From NCBI RefSeq assembly GCF_003697785.1, contig NZ_QOKZ01000002.1, positions 310,001-374,000 of the forward strand: a stretch of DNA of 64,000 bases, read 5' to 3'. Each line of letters begins with the position of its first letter. The first letter of the stretch is position 1. The position numbers and the translations under genes were made by a program. Of this stretch, positions 38,199 through 45,830 are shown in pieces. The DNA comes from Paracoccus alkanivorans (GTDB lineage: Bacteria; Pseudomonadota; Alphaproteobacteria; Rhodobacterales; Rhodobacteraceae). The notes beneath the pieces are model-generated. The model was not told the DNA's origin. It made no database searches and saw nothing but the letters and a program-made list of their open reading frames with translations.

Positions 38199-38666
38199 TC
38201 AATCGGGATCGTCCAGTGCGGGGCCGAAGCGATCCAGCATTCTCGTCCTGATTTGATCCCGGGTCTGGCGATATACAGCCAGCTTGGCCTCGCGGCTCTC
38301 GCCCAACCCGGTCGGATCCATGATCGGCCAGTATTCGACGTCCAGATGGAAGACCCGGGTCATTTCCAGCGCCAGCCGCTGGCTTGCCGGCGAAAGCGCC
38401 ACGATCAGGTCGAAACCTCCAAGATCGTCCCCCCAGTCCTGCATCTCTTCGAAACTGCGGCTGCGATGGTTCGACAATTCGACTCCGATCTCGTCGCAGA
38501 CAGCGATGGCGAAACCATCGATCTCCAGATCGTTCCTGACTCCGGCCGATTGCACATAGGCGAGATGGCCGTAGAACTTCTTCATCATCCCTTCCGCCAT
38601 GGGCGAGCGGACGGCGTTATGGTCGCAGCAGAACAGAACCGAAGCGGGAATCTTGTTCTGCTCCAT
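38199..38666 (-). CDS. Low-molecular-weight phosphatase family protein (ArsC/LMW-PTP fold)
   Basis: The P-loop CDHNAVRS fits C-x5-R-S, and the general-acid Asp lies in the late WPIMDPTGLG segment. Length is 155 aa. The fold covers protein tyrosine phosphatases and arsenate reductases; nothing here indicates arsenic resistance. It is the last gene of the hisD operon, 4 bp after UPF0262. In many Rhodobacterales this gene is followed by infA and maf. Confidence 0.88.
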   Translation of the reverse strand: MEQNKIPASVLFCCDHNAVRSPMAEGMMKKFYGHLAYVQSAGVRNDLEIDGFAIAVCDEIGVELSNHRSRSFEEMQDWGDDLGGFDLIVALSPASQRLALEMTRVFHLDVEYWPIMDPTGLGESREAKLAVYRQTRDQIRTRMLDRFGPALDDPD

Positions 38667-38670
38667 GGTT

Positions 38671-39150
38671 TCAACCCTGTGGAATCAGCGCGCAAATCAG
38701 GGTGAAAAGGCGTCTTGCGGTATCGATATCCAGCTCTGCCTTGCTCTCCAGCCGCTCCTGCAATGTCCGGGCGCCTTCGTTGTGGATACCGCGTCTTGCC
38801 ATGTCGATGGCCTCGATCTGGGCGGGGGGCAGACGCTTCACCGCGTCGAAATAGCTTTGGCAAATCTGGAAGTAATCCTTCACCACCTGCCGAAACGGTC
38901 CAAGCGACAGGTGAAACTCGGCGACCTTCTCTGCCGTTTCGGTGGTGACGTCGAACACCAGGCGCCCTTCGCGGATATCCAGCTTCAGCACGAAAGGGCC
39001 CTCGGGAACGGGCTGCCCGTCGCGTCCGGGGATGGCAAAGCTGTTGTCCTCGATCAGGTCGAAAATGGCGACACGCCGCTCCTGCTCCATTTCGGGCGTG
39101 GCGGGGGGGATCGCGGAATCGTCGATCTCGATACGGGTGATCCGGCTCAT
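38671..39150 (-). CDS. UPF0262 family protein
   Basis: The 159-aa protein starts with MSRITRIEIDDSAI; I chose this ATG at 39150 because the longer frame overlaps SemiSWEET extensively. The conserved features EQERRVAIFDLIEDNSF and FHLSLGPFRQVVKDYFQICQSY match UPF0262, an alphaproteobacterial family of unknown function. Its start overlaps the SemiSWEET stop by 4 bp. Confidence 0.9.
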   Translation of the reverse strand: MSRITRIEIDDSAIPPATPEMEQERRVAIFDLIEDNSFAIPGRDGQPVPEGPFVLKLDIREGRLVFDVTTETAEKVAEFHLSLGPFRQVVKDYFQICQSYFDAVKRLPPAQIEAIDMARRGIHNEGARTLQERLESKAELDIDTARRLFTLICALIPQG

Positions 39151-39407
39151 TCGCGCCCCCATATCAGCTTGGCTGCAACAATCGTTCCCACGCAAGTCAC
39201 CGAAAACACGTTTGCCAAGATCAGCGGCCAGTCACCAAGGAGCAAGCCATAGATCAGCCAGAGAGCCACAGTGGCAAGTACCAATACATTGGTGCCAAGG
39301 GACAAATCCTTTACCTCGCGGCTGCGCAATGTCTTGACCACCTGTGGAACCCAGCAGATCGTGCCGAGAATGGCGGCCAGAAATCCAATGACAGATGGGG
39401 CGATCAT
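39147..39407 (-). CDS. SemiSWEET-type PQ-loop membrane transporter
   Basis: This 86-aa protein has three membrane helices and the PQ motif in GTICWVPQVVKTLRSREVKDLSLGTNV. Bacterial SemiSWEETs dimerise to move sugars such as sucrose or glucose down gradients. It overlaps hisD by 4 bp upstream (ATGA) and UPF0262 by 4 bp downstream, so it is fully embedded in the operon. I do not know this position as usual in the order; it may be an insertion. Confidence 0.85.
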   Translation of the reverse strand: MIAPSVIGFLAAILGTICWVPQVVKTLRSREVKDLSLGTNVLVLATVALWLIYGLLLGDWPLILANVFSVTCVGTIVAAKLIWGRE

Positions 39408-40717
39408 TCCGCCGTCCTTTCGTTCAGCGCCTTCAGGCGCGCCTCGACCGAGGCGCCATGCGCCTGCAGCCCTTCGGAGGCGGCCAGCCGCATCGCGGCG
39501 GGGCCGATCGCGGCCAGGGCACCGGGCGTCAGCCGCGCCAGCGTCGTGCGCTTGAGGAAATCCATCACCGACAGGCCCGAGGAGAACCGGGCCGAGCGCG
39601 CCGTCGGCAGCACGTGGTTCGGACCGCTGACATAATCGCCCACGGCTTCGGGCGTATGGGCACCAAGAAAGATCGCCCCGGCATGGCGGCATCTTGTGGC
39701 CAGCGCCTCGGGATCGTCCACACAAAGCTCCAGATGCTCGGGCGCGACGCGGTCGGACAGGGCGGCAGCCTCATCGAGGTCGCGGGCGATGATGATGGTG
39801 CCGTAGTCGCGCCAGCTCGCTCCGGCGATCGCGGCGCGCGGAAGCGTCGGCAGGATCCTGTCCACGGCCCCGGCGACAGCATGGCCAAGAGCCGGATCGG
39901 TGGTGATCAGGATCGACTGCGCATCGGCGTCATGCTCGGCCTGGGCCAGCAGGTCCAGCGCCAGCCAGTCGGGATTTTGCTCTCCCTCGGCGATGATCAG
40001 CACTTCGGAGGGTCCGGCGATCATGTCGATGCCAACCCGCCCGAAAACCTGCCGCTTGGCCGCCGCGACAAAGGCATTGCCCGGCCCGGTGATCTTGTCG
40101 ACCGGAGCGATCGTTTCGGTCCCGTAGGCCATAGCTGCAATGGCCTGCGCACCGCCGACGCGATAGATCTCGTCCACTCCCGAAAGCTGCGCCGCCAGCA
40201 GGACCAGCGGATTGATCACGCCGCCCGGCGTCGGTACGCAGACCACCAGCCGCCCGACCCCGGCCACCCGTGCCGGGATCGCGTTCATCAGCACCGAAGA
40301 CGGATAGGCCGCCTGCCCCCCCGGCACGTAAAGCCCCGCAGCCGATACCGGCGTCCACCGCCATCCGAGGGTCGCGCCTTCGGGATCGGTCCAACTGGCA
40401 TCCTCGGGCATCTGCCTCGCGTGATAGGCGCGGATACGTTCGGCAGCGAGGCTCAGCGCGGCGCGGTCGTCTGCCGAAACCCTGGCCACTTCCGCGGCGA
40501 TCTCTTGCGGAGTGAAACGCAGCCGGTCCGGCGTCAGGTCAAGACGGTCGAATTTCGCCGTCAACTCGCACAGCACCGCATCGCCACGCGCGCGCAGATC
40601 GGCTATGATCCCGGACACGATATCGTTCACATCGGCGGAATCCTCGCGCTTGGCCGAAAGCATCGCGGCAAATCGGGTCTCGAAATCGGCATCGGATGTG
40701 TTCAGCGTGACCGGCAT
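39404..40717 (-). CDS. hisD: Histidinol dehydrogenase
   Basis: HisD oxidises L-histidinol to L-histidine in two NAD-dependent steps. The family motifs are GLYVPGGQAAYPSSVLMNA, GGAQAIAAMAYGTE, ITGPGNAFVAAAKR and DLLAQAEHDADAQ; Zn ligands include residues in the last. I chose the ATG at 40717 (MPVTLN), giving 437 aa; the frame stays open far upstream. It leads the hisD-SemiSWEET-UPF0262-phosphatase operon. Confidence 0.97.
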   Translation of the reverse strand: MPVTLNTSDADFETRFAAMLSAKREDSADVNDIVSGIIADLRARGDAVLCELTAKFDRLDLTPDRLRFTPQEIAAEVARVSADDRAALSLAAERIRAYHARQMPEDASWTDPEGATLGWRWTPVSAAGLYVPGGQAAYPSSVLMNAIPARVAGVGRLVVCVPTPGGVINPLVLLAAQLSGVDEIYRVGGAQAIAAMAYGTETIAPVDKITGPGNAFVAAAKRQVFGRVGIDMIAGPSEVLIIAEGEQNPDWLALDLLAQAEHDADAQSILITTDPALGHAVAGAVDRILPTLPRAAIAGASWRDYGTIIIARDLDEAAALSDRVAPEHLELCVDDPEALATRCRHAGAIFLGAHTPEAVGDYVSGPNHVLPTARSARFSSGLSVMDFLKRTTLARLTPGALAAIGPAAMRLAASEGLQAHGASVEARLKALNERTAE

Positions 40718-41053
40718 GGCATTCCCCTGCAATTGCGCCTTGTTAGCGGCTTGCACTCGCGGCCTCAAGCGGGACGGAACCGCGACAGACCGGGCCGCGT
40801 CCGAAAGGTGCCGGAACCCCCGGTTCCACAGCGGATATCCCGCCCGCCGGCAACGAGGCGGAGCATCCGGACGGATCACGGCCTTATTGCCGGAATGTGA
40901 CGCATTGTCCGGACTTTCCCGGAGGATACCCCCTTTTCTTTCGCGCGGAACTACGCCAGCCTGTGGCGCGTTATCATGGTAGCTCGGGAACGGGTCCATC
41001 AAGCATATGCGCGGTACAGCGTCTGCCGCGAACAAGACAGGAAAGGGAGACAG
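40718..41053. other. 336-bp divergent spacer between hisD and the OmpA lipoprotein
   Basis: The spacer must contain the two divergent promoters. I see no convincing gene. Open frames on both strands here are GC-rich and have no ribosome binding site or family match. A purine-rich AAAGGGAGA precedes the lipoprotein start. Confidence 0.5.
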
Positions 41054-41719
41054 ATGAACCTCCGCATGACAACTATTCTCGCCGCTTCGGGCCTGATCGC
41101 CCTGGGCGCCTGCACCGACCCCGCCGGAACCGGCACCGGCACCGGCATGAACCGCACGCAACAGGGTGCGCTGGCCGGGGCCGCAATCGGCGCGGTGCTG
41201 GGGGCGACCCGCGACGACGACACGAACAACCAGGGCCGCGATGCCGCCAAGGGCGCGATCCTCGGTGCAGCCGCCGGCGCGATCGCGGGCAATATCCTCG
41301 ACCGTCAGGCGGCGGCGCTGGACCAGGCGATCACCAATCCCAATGTGCAGATCGTCAATCACGGCTCCTACCTGCAGGTGATCCTGCCCGAAGGCATTCT
41401 TTTCGCCACCGATTCGGCAGCCGTGTCGGGTCCGGCACAAAGCGATCTCTACGCCGTCGCGCGCAACCTGAACCAGTATCCGAACAGCCGCGTCGAGGTA
41501 ATCGGTCATACCGACAATACCGGCAGCGCCGCCTACAACCAGGACCTGTCGCAGCGCCGGGCGCAATCGGTCGCGGGCATCCTGACGGCGGGCGGTGTCT
41601 CTTCGGGCCGCATCGTCGCCGTGGGCCGTGGCGAATCGCAGCCCGTCGCCTCGAACGGCACGGTCGAAGGCCGGGCCCAGAACCGCCGGGTCGAGATCAT
41701 CATCCGCCCGACGCAGTAA
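41054..41719 (+). CDS. OmpA-family lipoprotein
   Basis: The signal peptide ends in the lipobox LGAC (Cys at residue 20). A glycine-zipper-like stretch follows (GALAGAAIGAVLGATR and GAILGAAAGAIAGNIL), then an OmpA domain with FATDSAAV, VIGHTDNTGSAAYNQ and AQNRRVEIIIRP. At 221 aa it resembles YiaD/Pal-type lipoproteins that link the outer membrane to peptidoglycan. I chose the ATG at 41054, as earlier ones would precede the signal sequence. Confidence 0.92.
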   Translation: MNLRMTTILAASGLIALGACTDPAGTGTGTGMNRTQQGALAGAAIGAVLGATRDDDTNNQGRDAAKGAILGAAAGAIAGNILDRQAAALDQAITNPNVQIVNHGSYLQVILPEGILFATDSAAVSGPAQSDLYAVARNLNQYPNSRVEVIGHTDNTGSAAYNQDLSQRRAQSVAGILTAGGVSSGRIVAVGRGESQPVASNGTVEGRAQNRRVEIIIRPTQ

Positions 41720-41740
41720 ACCTGCCCGAAATCATACCGA

Positions 41741-41766
41741 GGGGCCGGATCAGTTCGGCCCCTTTT
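41741..41766 (+). terminator. Rho-independent terminator of the OmpA lipoprotein gene
   Basis: The arms GGGGCCG and CGGCCCC are followed directly by TTTT. It lies 22 bp after the stop. Confidence 0.8.
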
Positions 41767-41828
41767 CCATGCCCGCGCCCCGGCTCCGGACATCCGGACG
41801 ATCACTGGCGCTGCCCGAACCGGACGCT

Positions 41829-41900
41829 GCTTCTTCTTTGCCCAAATACCTCGGGGGAATCCGGCCCGGATAGGCCGGATGGGGCAGCGCCCCCTGCCCC
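41829..41900 (+). repeat. Interspersed 3'-end element, copy B
   Basis: The core TTCTTCTTTGCCCAAATACC plus TCGGGGGAA matches copy A. It is followed by hairpins CCGGCC/GGCCGG and GGGGC/GCCCC. It lies 62 bp after the lipoprotein terminator, in the same orientation as that gene. Confidence 0.7.
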
Positions 41901-41914
41901 TCGGATACCGGCCT

Positions 41915-42607
41915 TCAGATCACGACGCGCGTCACCAGCGGCTCCAGCCCCTCGATCCCGACCGTCACGATCTGACCGGCCTTAACCGCACCGACCCCTG
42001 CCGGAGTCCCGGTATAGATCAGATCCCCCGGCGCCAGCGCCACGAAGCGCGACAGATGCGCGATGATCTCGGGCACCGACCAGATCATGTCGGCGAGATC
42101 GCCTTTCTGGCGCGTCTCGCCATCCAGTTCCAGAGTGATTGCCCCGTGTTCCAGCATGCCGGTCTCGTCCAGCGGATGCAGGGTTCCGCAAGCCGCCGAC
42201 AGATCGAACCCCTTGGCCATGTCCCAGGGCCGGCCCTGTTTCTTGGCCTGGGCCTGCAGATCACGGCGGGTGAAATCGCATCCGGCCGCATAGCCCCATA
42301 CATATCCCTGCGCCTCCGCGGCAGGAATATCGCGCCCGGCCCTGCCCAAGGCGACCACCAGTTCGGCCTCGAAATGCAGGTCGGCAGTCTGCGGCGGATA
42401 GGGCAGATCGCCGCCATCGGTCAGCAGGGCATCGGCGGGCTTGGAAAAGAAGAAAGGCGGCTCGCGGTCGGGATCGTGCCCCATTTCGCGGGCATGTTCG
42501 GCATAGTTGCGCCCGACGCAATAGATGCGCCGGACCGGGAAACGCGTATCGCTGCCCGCGACGGGCACGGAGGCCGGTTGCGGCGCGGCCAGGACGTAAT
42601 CAGTCAT
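41915..42607 (-). CDS. Fumarylacetoacetate hydrolase family protein
   Basis: The 230-aa protein shows the FAH-fold metal site and substrate loops: IYCVGRNYAEHAREMG, PFFFSKPADAL, LHFEAELVVALG and GDLIYTGTPAGVGAV. Family members include fumarylpyruvate hydrolase, acylpyruvases and oxaloacetate decarboxylase FAHD1. The last gene of a four-gene minus-strand operon (ybjN-ridA-gdpd-FAH), it overlaps the GDPD gene by 8 bp. Confidence 0.9.
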   Translation of the reverse strand: MTDYVLAAPQPASVPVAGSDTRFPVRRIYCVGRNYAEHAREMGHDPDREPPFFFSKPADALLTDGGDLPYPPQTADLHFEAELVVALGRAGRDIPAAEAQGYVWGYAAGCDFTRRDLQAQAKKQGRPWDMAKGFDLSAACGTLHPLDETGMLEHGAITLELDGETRQKGDLADMIWSVPEIIAHLSRFVALAPGDLIYTGTPAGVGAVKAGQIVTVGIEGLEPLVTRVVI

Positions 42608-43373
42608 CTTCTCTCCCGACAGGCGGATGGTAATCCTCGAAAGTGATATTGTCGGCGATACTGCGGGCCATCTCCTCCTCCGCCGCGGAACGGATGGTCC
42701 AGCTCAGGATGGGCACCCCTTGCGCCTTGAGCGCATCGACACGGAGATTGTCCAGATCGCCCTTGTCATGCGAGATGAAGCAGGCCCCGGCGCGGTCAAA
42801 ATCGGTAATCGCGGCCAGGTGGCTGCGGAGTTCCTCGTTCAGCATCGGCCAGTCCCCGGCAGGAAAACCGCAGCTGGTGATGCCGACCGGGATATCGGGC
42901 CGGACATCGTGAAACGCCTTCACGATATGCGGATTGAAGGACATGACTGCAACCGGCCCGTCATATCCTTCAAGCGCTTCGGCAACACGCAGGTGCAACT
43001 CGCCGATCTGCGCGCCCAACCGGCCGTCCTGATCCTTGATTTCGATCAGAAGCGGCACCCGGCCAGCCACCAGTTCCAGCATCTGCGCCAGGGTCGGGAT
43101 CGGCTCATCGCTGCCCAGCAGGCGTTTCCCGGTCAATATCGCGGCGGTATGGACAGTTATGGCCCCCTTCTCGCCGGTCATCCTTTCAAGATCGTCATCG
43201 TGAAATACCATCGGGACGCCGTCGGCAGAGGGCTGGATGTCCAGTTCGATCCCGTAACCGGCCGCGATGGCAGCCCCGGCAGCCGCAAGGGAGTTTTCCG
43301 GCACGCCCGGCCCATGCAGCCCGCGATGGGATATGGGAATATGCCTGAAGCCAGAGGGCAGTTCGCGCATCAT
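42600..43373 (-). CDS. Glycerophosphodiester phosphodiesterase family protein
   Basis: This cytosolic-type GDPD of 257 aa has no signal peptide. The catalytic residues appear in SHRGLHGPGVPENSLAA, GIELDIQPSADGVPMVFHDD and LLIEIKDQDG. It would release glycerol 3-phosphate from glycerophosphodiesters. It overlaps ridA by 4 bp and FAH by 8 bp. Confidence 0.92.
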   Translation of the reverse strand: MMRELPSGFRHIPISHRGLHGPGVPENSLAAAGAAIAAGYGIELDIQPSADGVPMVFHDDDLERMTGEKGAITVHTAAILTGKRLLGSDEPIPTLAQMLELVAGRVPLLIEIKDQDGRLGAQIGELHLRVAEALEGYDGPVAVMSFNPHIVKAFHDVRPDIPVGITSCGFPAGDWPMLNEELRSHLAAITDFDRAGACFISHDKGDLDNLRVDALKAQGVPILSWTIRSAAEEEMARSIADNITFEDYHPPVGREDD

Positions 43374-43825
43374 TCCACCTCGAAGACCGCTTCGATCTCG
43401 ACCGCGACGCCGAGGGGCAGCGCGGGGGCCGAGACCGCCGCGCGCGCATGCCGTCCGGCATCGCCGAAGATTTCAACCATCAGGTCCGAGCAGCCATTGA
43501 TCACCTTGGGCTGGTCGGTGAAATCCGGTGTGGAATTCACGAAACCGGTCAGCTTGACCACCCGCCTGACCTTGTCGAGCGATCCGGTCGCCGCCCGCAA
43601 TTGCGCGATCAGCGCAAGACCGCAGCGCCGTGCGGCGGCTGCTCCCGCCTCGACTTCCATGGTCTCGCCCAGCTTGCCCTTGATCAGGCCGTTTTCATCG
43701 GCACTGATCTGGCCCGAGACAAAGATCAGATTGCCCGAACGAACGAACGGAACATAGTTTGCCGCAGGGGCCGGAGCATCCGGCAGGCTGATGCCCTTGT
43801 CAGTCAGGGTTTTCTCGAAGCTCAT
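43370..43825 (-). CDS. RidA family protein (enamine/imine deaminase-like)
   Basis: At 151 aa it belongs to the longer RidA subgroup (LISPDAP...NYVPFVRSGNLIFVSGQIS; VNSTPDFTDQPKVINGCSDL). RidA hydrolyses reactive enamines from PLP enzymes; the canonical catalytic Arg lies in a late segment that reads AGRHARAAVSAPALP here. The ATG at 43825 fits the family N-terminus MSFEKTL. It overlaps the GDPD gene by 4 bp. Confidence 0.9.
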   Translation of the reverse strand: MSFEKTLTDKGISLPDAPAPAANYVPFVRSGNLIFVSGQISADENGLIKGKLGETMEVEAGAAAARRCGLALIAQLRAATGSLDKVRRVVKLTGFVNSTPDFTDQPKVINGCSDLMVEIFGDAGRHARAAVSAPALPLGVAVEIEAVFEVE

Positions 43826-43832
43826 GGTTTCC

Positions 43833-44285
43833 TCACCAGTTGATGTGATCACGAAAACCGGACAACAGGCTTTTCCAGCTGTCCAGAATGGAGTTGAAAT
43901 TGCGCCGTCCGATCCCGTCCGCGTCGAGGCTGACATCCATCTCGATCACCGGGTCGCCCTCGGTGTCCAGATATGCCTTGGCGAAACGGTAATCGCGATT
44001 CCAGTCATTGACCAGCGTCAGATTGCGGGGCCTTGGACTGTCGAACCCCGCATAGAACAGCAGCGAGTCACAGGGACCGTCGTCGCAGTCATAGAAGGAA
44101 ATGCTGAACCGGATGTCATCCGTGGCGCTGCGGATCAGCGGATCGCCGAATGAATCGGTCTCGCGAACAACCGGCATCCCGGCATCCTTCAGCAGGATCT
44201 CGATCACATCGGGATCACCAAGAACCTGTGCCGAAGCAGTGATCGGCAACAGGGCAAGGCACAGGCTGGCGGTCAATCGTCGCAT
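43833..44285 (-). CDS. Secreted YbjN-domain protein
   Basis: A signal peptide (MRRLTASLCLALLPITASA) precedes a 130-residue YbjN-like domain with RFSISFYDCDDGPCDSLLFYAGF and NDWNRDYRFAKAYLD. YbjN proteins are chaperone-fold sensory or regulatory proteins of unclear function. It starts the operon leading into ridA, 7 bp apart. The two Cys in the CDDGPC segment could form a disulfide in the periplasm. Confidence 0.85.
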   Translation of the reverse strand: MRRLTASLCLALLPITASAQVLGDPDVIEILLKDAGMPVVRETDSFGDPLIRSATDDIRFSISFYDCDDGPCDSLLFYAGFDSPRPRNLTLVNDWNRDYRFAKAYLDTEGDPVIEMDVSLDADGIGRRNFNSILDSWKSLLSGFRDHINW

Positions 44286-44682
44286 GATTCTCCCCGGACA
44301 GGATTCGCACGCAGACTAGAGCGGATGAAGAGCGAATGTGAACCGCGCAGTGCGGAGCGGGAACAATCGCGAAAAAATTTGCCGGGCCGGGAACCGCCCC
44401 GCCCAGGAAACGTTGAAATCTTGCAATTGCAGACATGTATTGAGTTACGCAGTCATTGGTGCGGGCGCGCCCTATCACCTTGCCCCCTCGACTCCAAGCG
44501 TAGCGGCCCGGCGGCTACATCTGGGCCGATTTTGAATATGGTCATGATCCGCCAGACAAACAGCCATACGGCAAGGTGCCGTATGCAAACGGCTGTCGGC
44601 AATCAATGCGTGCGATCACGACCGATGCCAGGCAGACCCCGAACCGAACGGGCGAGCGGAATACAGGTTTCCCGAAAACGCT
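44286..44682. other. 397-bp gap between YbjN and SRPBCC genes
   Basis: No credible gene is seen. The region contains the YbjN promoter side (near 44290-44340), then a mixed-composition stretch, and a hairpin near 44560-44596. Small plus-strand frames here lack ribosome binding sites and family features. Confidence 0.5.
44560..44596 (-). terminator. Nested hairpin downstream of the SRPBCC gene
   Basis: The inner arms CATACGGCA and TGCCGTATG form a perfect 9-bp stem with a 3-nt loop. Outer arms ACAGC/GCTGT extend it with a bulge. It lies about 90 bp after the SRPBCC stop on the minus strand, with modest T-richness after it. Confidence 0.55.
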
Positions 44683-45240
44683 TCAGCCATTCACCAGGTC
44701 ATTTATGAATCGCATTGTCGTCGTATTAAGATCGGGAATAGCATTTCCGCCCCACCGTTTCGGCAACCTCAGCATCAGGTTCGCGCGCAGATCACGCGGA
44801 CGAATTGAAAAATCGATAATGGCGCGCGATTGCGATCCGTTCAAGGCAATGATCGTCACCTCTATCAAGATCTCCAGCGTCCTGGACAGGCCCGAAATCG
44901 ATATTCTACCCGGCCTGTCGAACTGATTGACCACCAATCTGACCGGTTCCGTTCCTTCGCGATGGTCAAAATCCATAATCCAGCCCAAACCAACCCCCGG
45001 TTCCTCGGCAGGATCGATACGCCTTGCACTCATTCCGTACCGGGGAAGCTTTTCTTCCAGCCGCTGAAAATCGGTAATTCTGTCGAAGGCAATTGCGGCG
45101 GGCATTTCCCAATTAACACAGAGCGCAAAATTCTTTCGCAACCTCCTTTTCAGGACATTGCCGGAAACATGAAAATTCCCAAGCGATTCCGAAAGCTGCC
45201 TCTCCATTACGGGCGAGGTATTCAACCATGTTGTTATCAT
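44683..45240 (-). CDS. SRPBCC-superfamily protein
   Basis: The 185-aa protein contains an SRPBCC (START/Bet v1-like) ligand-binding fold. The pattern is IAFDRITDFQRLEEKLPRYG, GVGLGWIMDFDHREG, RISISGLSRTLEI and ISIRPRDLRANLMLR. Related Rhodobacterales proteins start nearer the FALCVNWEMPAAIAFDRI segment, so the first ~45 residues may be a divergent extension. GC content is lower than in its neighbours. The ligand is unknown. Confidence 0.7.
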   Translation of the reverse strand: MITTWLNTSPVMERQLSESLGNFHVSGNVLKRRLRKNFALCVNWEMPAAIAFDRITDFQRLEEKLPRYGMSARRIDPAEEPGVGLGWIMDFDHREGTEPVRLVVNQFDRPGRISISGLSRTLEILIEVTIIALNGSQSRAIIDFSIRPRDLRANLMLRLPKRWGGNAIPDLNTTTMRFINDLVNG

Positions 45241-45294
45241 TAGCCGGCCCCCTGACAGTCCCGGTTTCAGCCAGCCCGATCCGGGCAGGACAGA

Positions 45295-45495
45295 TCAGAA
45301 TAACATGTATCCGGATGCCAGCCCGATCGCGCATGCCGCGAAACTCATGCCGATCGGCAGGAAAAACCTGCTTGTTCTAAGGCTATTCCAGATACCCCAC
45401 TTCATATCGCTTTCAGCATATGAACGGCGGTGGGCAGCGGGAATAGATGGCTGACGGGCGTCCGCGTGTGACGCTCGAGAGAATGTTGTTTCCAT
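45295..45495 (-). CDS. Candidate small single-pass membrane protein
   Basis: From the ATG at 45495 a 66-aa product ends in a clear hydrophobic helix (FFLPIGMSFAACAIGLASGYMLF). A start at the Met of MKWGIWNSLRTS would leave ~36 residues. The N-terminal part looks disordered. No homologue is recognised and the ribosome binding site is weak, so this may be a species-specific gene or a chance frame. Confidence 0.3.
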   Translation of the reverse strand: METTFSRASHADARQPSIPAAHRRSYAESDMKWGIWNSLRTSRFFLPIGMSFAACAIGLASGYMLF

Positions 45496-45712
45496 GTTAT
45501 CTATGCGTATCAACGCATCCCCCCATCTTTTGCTTCGTGGAAAAGCCGTCCGGAACCCGGCATCGACACGGTTCGACCGGCGATTAGCCGCCGCAGCCGG
45601 ATACACTCTGTTGCTTGGCATGGTCATGATCGAGTACACTTCCTCCTTGCAAGCGAATACGGATACGACACCCGCTCGATTGCATCCTTCATGGCACCGA
45701 AATGAAGGCTCG

Positions 45713-45801
45713 TGGTCAGGGTGTGGCACCACCCTGACCACATCTCCTCCTCGGCTATATTCCCGAGCCCGGATTTCGCGCGAATACGTAAAGCCGGGCT
45801 C
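45713..45801. repeat. Two inverted repeats downstream of the Hint gene
   Basis: The first is TGGTCAGGGTG/CACCCTGACCA (45713-45740), an 11-bp perfect stem with a 6-nt loop. The second is GAGCCCGG (45765-45772) with CCGGGCTC (45794-45801). Both follow the Hint gene on the minus strand and could end its transcript. Confidence 0.5.
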
Positions 45802-45830
45802 TATCTTGCATTTTCCTCCCCCTGCAGGTC

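Noticed and set aside
38199-38666. Phosphatase considered as an arsenate reductase
   Set aside because: The fold is shared, but there is no arsenic resistance gene nearby and the position in the hisD operon is a housekeeping one.
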